From: Laspinema sp963821735
GTDB taxonomy: Bacteria > Cyanobacteriota > Cyanobacteriia > Cyanobacteriales > Laspinemataceae
Direction of reading: 5' to 3'
Assembly: GCA_963821735.1 (NCBI GenBank)
Contig: CAWGFK010000055.1
Coordinates: 1,178,001-1,242,000, forward strand
DNA length: 64,000 nucleotides
Shown here piece after piece: positions 60,072 through 64,000 of the stretch; the stretch's first letter is position 1, and every line of letters starts with the position of its first letter. Under the pieces are notes generated by a model. The model was given only the letters and a program-made list of their open reading frames with translations, searched no databases and was not told the origin of the DNA. The translations under genes were made by a program, and so were the position numbers.

Positions 60072-60440
60072 TTAATGAGTTAGTAAATCATGAACCTGAC
60101 TTGAAAGCGATCGCGGTTCAAAGGGTTTGGTTAAATAACAGGCTGCTCCAGCTTGGATGGCTTCACTCCGACTCCCTTCATCCCCTTTTGTGGTTAAAAT
60201 GACAATCGGTGTTGCATTGTAGCTGGGGTGTCCCAGGACGAATCTCAGAACTTCCAGCCCATGCATATCGGGCATATTCAAATCTAAAATCATCAAATCA
60301 AAGGGAGCAACCGCTAGTTGTTCTATCGCTTCTAGTCCATTCCCTGCTTCCTGAAATGTCACGTTTGTTAAGTCTCGCAGGGATGCGATTACCATTTTTC
60401 TCATCGTAGCGGAATCATCCACAACTAAAATCCGTTTCAT
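60072..60440 (-). CDS. cheY: CheY response regulator
   Basis: A 122-residue single receiver: acidic pair Asp8/Asp9, phospho-acceptor Asp53 (LMILDLNMPDMHG), Thr in ILTTKGDEG and the Lys in LTKPFEP. AAGGAG precedes the ATG. It is the first gene of the cluster and the likely output of CheA; the motor or other target is not encoded here. The adjacent CheC is a candidate phosphatase. Confidence 0.94.
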   Translation of the reverse strand: MKRILVVDDSATMRKMVIASLRDLTNVTFQEAGNGLEAIEQLAVAPFDLMILDLNMPDMHGLEVLRFVLGHPSYNATPIVILTTKGDEGSRSEAIQAGAACYLTKPFEPRSLSSQVHDLLTH

Positions 60441-61447
60441 CTTTTCTTTCTCCTTGAATGGATGCTGTTATTCAACCTAAAAAGGTGATTCTTATCCCCT
60501 TGGGATAACCTCAAAATATTGAGCAGTTCCGATTTTATTTCGGGGTATTGTTGTCCCAATCATAAATACCCAAGCGGTCTTTTTTTATGAGGTTTTTGAA
60601 ATTTAGAACTAACCAGCGCTCCTAGGGCTTTCTAAAATTTATATAATATTCATGCCGCAACGAATGAGACGGTAGCCAATGACAGCACCCCATTGACCTT
60701 GAACTAACCCTTTAACTATTTTCTCATGTTCTTTTCCAAATGGGGAGGTTTCTTCAAAAAATGAAACAATATTCTCAGAGCTTTCTAAAATTGCCAATTT
60801 CGTCCACCCCTATCCCCTGCCCTGCTTGGAGAGTCGGCCATGACGCAGTAGAGTCCGTCTGAAATCCGCTCGGGCATTCGTCGGAGCCTGTCTCTGCCCT
60901 GAAATCCCCTAGGGATGAGGTTTTTTCTCTAATCGTTTCCTGGTTTGAGTTGGATTTAGGTGGGTTTTAAGTCTTGATTAGTCTTCAAATTCTCAGGTTA
61001 ACGCATTTTTCAAACTGTTCCTCTCTTATTTTATTTTTTTAACTTTTTGCAATTTCACGTTTTATAAAGGATTGCAAAGTATTTTGCTCAACAAGAATAA
61101 CTTAATTTTATCAGCGATTGATGAGGGAGTTTATGAAATTAATAAAAATTTAATTATCTAGGAAAAGCTCTAAGTTGGACAACAGTTTTGTTTTGAAACA
61201 GGAAGACTCGATTTTGCCGATCGCAAGGCGGGCGCAAGGAAGGGTTTACTCACAACAAACCAGATTTCTGGCAAAAAGCTGTAGCCATTCGCACCCCATC
61301 TCAGCCAAAAACCCCATTTCTTGTTCCTTGTCTCCCATCCTCTACCGATGCTCTAGGAGGGAAAAATTACTCTTGCCATCGGGGGGCGACTGCTTTCATA
61401 CTCAGAGAATAGGCCAATCCGTAACACTCAAGGGACCCTTCTTCGCT
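60441..61447. other. long AT-rich gap between cheY and the HAD gene
   Basis: Apart from the small minus-strand remnant at 60639-60797, no gene is seen in 1 kb. The cheY promoter should lie just after 60440. The frame extending upstream of the HAD start (61175-61447) has no family similarity and is taken as leader. Confidence 0.4.
60639..60797 (-). pseudogene. short coding remnant or small ORF, about 52 codons
   Basis: Reading minus from a TTG at 60797 gives a natural-looking sequence that includes ESSENIVSFFEETSPFGKEH and then GLVQGQWGAVIGYRLIRCGM before the stop. Only TTG can start it, and a TAG lies 18 bases further upstream. I do not recognise a family. It is either the end of a lost gene or a real small gene; composition is the sole evidence. 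Confidence 0.3.
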
Positions 61448-62320
61448 ATGCCAACTCCTGTAACCAACCCGTACAAATTCGGTGAATCGGCGATCGCCAA
61501 TGCCGATATCCAATTGCTGGTCCTCGATATTGATGGCACCATTGCCGGAGTCTCTAATCAAATCACTCAATCGGTGAAAGACGCGATCGCCGCCGTGCAT
61601 AGAAAAGGCATCCCGGTGGCGATCGCCACGGGACGGATGTATCGATCCGCCCTCCGGTTCCACCAGGAAATTGTCTCCCCCTTGCCCTTAATCGCCTACC
61701 AAGGGGCATTTATCAAAGACCCCGCCACCGCTACCCTTCATTACCACACCCCAGTGGCATCGGAAATCGCCCTAGAGTTATTGGACTATTTTGATGACTC
61801 CACCGTGCGATCGCAGCTTTCAGTTCACTGCTATATTGACGATTGTCTCTACGTTCGGGAACTCACCGCAGACAGCCAAGCTTACGGCGATCGCACCGGA
61901 GTGACACCGATTCCCTATGGCGACTTGCGACCCCTAATCACCGCATCCGCCCCCACGAAACTCCTCGCCCTCAGCCAAAACACAGCTTTAATCGACGAGT
62001 TGCTGCAAGCTTTTAGCTTGCGCTATCCCCGCACCGAACTTTACCTTACCAAATCTCATACCACCTTCCTAGAAGCGGGAAATCCAGCGGTAAATAAAGG
62101 CGCTGCCGTCCGTTATCTAGCGGAAGATATCCTCGGACTCTCCCCGGCGAACGTGATGTGTATTGGGGATAATTTTAATGATGTGGAAATGCTGGAGTAT
62201 GCCGGTATCGGTGTGGCGATGGGTAATGCCCCCGAGGGCGTCAAAGCGGTTGCCAATTGGGTGAGTCCCTCGGTAGAAGAAGAAGGGGTGGCGTGGGCGA
62301 TCGAGCGGTTTTTACTCTAA
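61448..62320 (+). CDS. Cof-type HAD-IIB phosphatase
   Basis: A 290-residue haloacid dehalogenase-type phosphatase, probably acting on sugar phosphates or similar small metabolites. Motif I is LVLDIDGTIAG, motif II is in IATGRMYRS, and motifs III/IV are NKGAAVRYLAE and CIGDNFNDVEMLEYAG with GVAMGNAPEGVK. The C2 cap lies between motifs II and III. ATG 61448 is preferred because earlier in-frame residues are not family-like. The stop is directly followed by a G-rich minisatellite. Confidence 0.9.
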   Translation: MPTPVTNPYKFGESAIANADIQLLVLDIDGTIAGVSNQITQSVKDAIAAVHRKGIPVAIATGRMYRSALRFHQEIVSPLPLIAYQGAFIKDPATATLHYHTPVASEIALELLDYFDDSTVRSQLSVHCYIDDCLYVRELTADSQAYGDRTGVTPIPYGDLRPLITASAPTKLLALSQNTALIDELLQAFSLRYPRTELYLTKSHTTFLEAGNPAVNKGAAVRYLAEDILGLSPANVMCIGDNFNDVEMLEYAGIGVAMGNAPEGVKAVANWVSPSVEEEGVAWAIERFLL

Positions 62321-62809
62321 CTCAGATGGGGAGGATGGGGGAGATGGGGAGGATGGGGGAGATGGGGAGGATAAGAAAGTTCGTAGTAACGACTTCAGTC
62401 GTTTCCGCGTGTTGGCTTCAGCCAAGTCACGCCCATGTCAGGCGCTGCCTCCAGTCCCTAACCCAGCAGGCGGTAGACCCTCGTCGGATTGCTCGTGTTA
62501 TGGCTTAAGCCATAACACGAGAGCAACGACTGAAGTCGTGACTACGAACATCTACCCCTATCTTCCCCATCCTCCCAATCTCCCCAATCTCCCCTATAAA
62601 CCTGTCGGTTTTTGTAGCGTTTTAAAAATTTGCAGCAGAAAGGGCACCGACGACTGGCCGTGTTTCGTCTCGGTGCCCTTATCTGGTTCGCTCCTCACAC
62701 ACCTGTTAATATATCGAACCCAAGCGGATTTGTCACCCCCCTCAAAAAACTTTCTTGAGAATTTTGTGACATTTTTTTGAGTTCAGATTCCCAGACGGAG
62801 GCATCTGGG
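62321..62809. repeat. composite block of nested inverted repeats
   Basis: No gene. 62323-62372 is a tandem gatggggaggatggggga minisatellite. It is followed by the 25-bp repeat (62379-62403), and the same two elements return inverted: repeat at 62525-62549, then tccccatcctcccaatctcc at about 62562-62581. Between them is a perfect 30-bp palindrome (62492-62521, half-site ctcgtgttatggctt) and gcgtgttggcttcagcc. The whole is a nested hairpin. 62640-62690 holds agggcaccga...tcggtgccct, a 10-bp stem with a 28-base loop. Confidence 0.7.
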
Positions 62810-63694
62810 CTAAAGTTCCAAGGGGGCAAAGCTGCTCAAATCTTTTTCTAGCAAGCGTTTCAGCAATTTTTGGGTAATAGAAATTAACCCCAATCTGGCT
62901 TGGGCTAAATTAGGGTCCTGGGATTGCACAGATCCCCAAATTTGACATTGAGCGTAAAAAGTCAGGAAGTCCTGACTTAAGAGGGTGGCAACAGGAACTC
63001 GGCTAGTAAGTTGGGCGGGAGAAAGGGGAGAACTGAGGGCGTCTACGGTGGCGATCGCCCGGGAAATTAAGGCGCGTTCGGCAGGATGATGGGGCTTGAG
63101 GTGGGTTGGGGACTCTAACCAGGGGGTCGGGTCCGGTGCAGTTATCGCGCCAATACCCTGATGGGCAGAGGTTTCCAGAGTAATTAAGCCCTCGCGGTGG
63201 GCCAATCGTAACAGGGTGCAACACCGGGCATGGGCGTACTGAATTGGAAATAAATCGAGGGACTCAGCGGGGGGAAAGGGTCCCAGGTCCGGAGTGGGGT
63301 CCGGTTGGAAGTCCCAAAGGAGGGCCCGTTGTAACCAAATCGCAATCCCAGGGTCCGTGAGTTCTAGGTACAGTTTGCCCGGGGGAATCACACTTAAGAT
63401 CCAGTGGTTGGCCCTAATGGGAAATGCTAGGTCTGGGGGCCTGGAGTCCGAGAAACCCTGGGCGATCGCCTGGGCAATTTCCAGAGGAGGCATAGACCCC
63501 TGTTTCGCCAGTTGGAGGGCGACTGGGGAAATATAAAGGATCCGTTGGGAATCTTTGGCGCGATAGAGGGGGATAGACGGGGACGAAGTTAAGGGACCTG
63601 ACCTACTGGAGCGATCGCCCGGTGCCCAAGGTGAGGGGATTGCTTGTTGGAGTTGGGCTAGGAGTACGGGGGCGATCGCCAAAGGTTCAATCAT
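62810..63694 (-). CDS. orphan DALR anticodon-binding domain protein
   Basis: A 294-residue protein related to the C-terminal part of arginyl-tRNA synthetase without the catalytic core; neither HIGH nor KMSKS is present. The N-terminal part has GKLYLELTDPGIAIWL. The DALR-type helical domain begins near residue 155 (IQYAHARCCTLLRLAHREGL) and continues through HHPAERALISRAIATVDAL and ends LLKRLLEKDLSSFAPLEL. Such orphan proteins are widespread in cyanobacteria, function unknown; tRNA binding is an inference. The gene is intact. Confidence 0.82.
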   Translation of the reverse strand: MIEPLAIAPVLLAQLQQAIPSPWAPGDRSSRSGPLTSSPSIPLYRAKDSQRILYISPVALQLAKQGSMPPLEIAQAIAQGFSDSRPPDLAFPIRANHWILSVIPPGKLYLELTDPGIAIWLQRALLWDFQPDPTPDLGPFPPAESLDLFPIQYAHARCCTLLRLAHREGLITLETSAHQGIGAITAPDPTPWLESPTHLKPHHPAERALISRAIATVDALSSPLSPAQLTSRVPVATLLSQDFLTFYAQCQIWGSVQSQDPNLAQARLGLISITQKLLKRLLEKDLSSFAPLEL

Positions 63695-63873
63695 TATCAG
63701 GGGAGGGGGTGAGAGAGTCAGTGCGTCGAGTCCGGTGGGGTCCCCAGAACAATTAGACAGCCCAAGCCATTCAATCCATCATCGGAGAAAACTGGGCCAA
63801 AAGTAACCGGACAAGTCTGAGGGGGTTAAGTAATATTGGCTACCCTAATTGTTGGATCCCAGCTTATTTTAAT

Positions 63874-64000
63874 ATGAACCGAGAACTGTTAAAGCGCGAT
63901 CGGTCCAAACCGATGACACATTATCCTGAACTCCCCGGTGTCTTACCTCCCCGGAACCTGTTTCAAAATCGAGTCGGTTTAGGATCTGGGCATCGAGAAG
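63874..64000 (+). CDS. partial gene running off the window
   Basis: An ATG at 63874 opens a frame with no stop before the window ends (42 codons). It begins MNRELLKRDRSKPMTHYPEL and is proline- and basic-rich. There is no clear ribosome site and I do not recognise a family, so it may be a real gene start or chance. Confidence 0.3.
   Translation, partial: MNRELLKRDRSKPMTHYPELPGVLPPRNLFQNRVGLGSGHRE

Noticed and set aside
62810..63694. Truncated arginyl-tRNA synthetase pseudogene
   Set aside because: The frame is intact with its own start and a complete N-terminal part, and orphan proteins of this form are common in cyanobacteria.

Overview
The window reads as chromosomal DNA of a filamentous, Oscillatoriales-like cyanobacterium. 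Supports for this are the very frequent HIP1 octamer (GCGATCGC), a fused panC/cmk gene, a ferredoxin-type glutamate synthase, tandem DUF1997 genes, the cyanobacterial layout of RNase E ending in an arginine-rich tail, and heptamer (STRR-like) repeats. The genus is an inference. No rRNA, tRNA or CRISPR array was seen.

Layout: 0-8 kb carries a small STAS regulator, a TIGR03960-type radical SAM protein, rne with a 1 kb leader, and rnhB. 8-10.3 kb is a decayed NACHT (STAND) gene. 10.4-16.7 kb holds purM, rlpA, panC/cmk and a polysaccharide deacetylase. 16.7-21.8 kb has two adjacent AAA-like ATPases, one with 14 WD40 repeats and one with an N-terminal HTH. 22.2-28 kb is a signalling block: an ethylene-receptor-like hybrid histidine kinase with a cyanobacteriochrome-like GAF, a single-domain response regulator, and a REC-PAS-GAF-adenylate cyclase. 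28.4-33 kb is Fd-GOGAT. 34-42 kb holds a cupin, an A-type Fe-S protein, the str operon (rpsL, rpsG, fusA, tuf, rpsJ) and a LON-domain protein. 42-46.6 kb has a membrane protein, a Yfr1-like small RNA candidate, pheA and two DUF1997 genes. 47-48 kb contains a truncated IS630-type protein. 48-60.4 kb is one minus-strand chemosensory cluster: cheY, cheA, cheW, a soluble MCP, a PAS/HEAT-repeat protein, cheR, cheB, cheC. The end has a HAD phosphatase, a composite repeat block, and an orphan DALR-domain protein.

Two themes stand out. First, the sensory content: the ethylene-receptor/CBCR kinase block and a self-contained chemosensory system with its own methylation enzymes and an unusual HEAT-repeat protein. 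Second, seven genes are broken by ten single-base frame changes, eight of them apparent one-base insertions. They include rne, purM and fusA (twice), so much of this is probably sequencing or consensus error; the NACHT gene is the only one that also looks truly decayed.

Repeats are abundant between genes: seven copies of a 25-bp quasi-palindromic element, a 49-bp perfect hairpin, heptamer arrays, G-rich minisatellites and a duplicated 65-bp segment at the end of the GOGAT gene.
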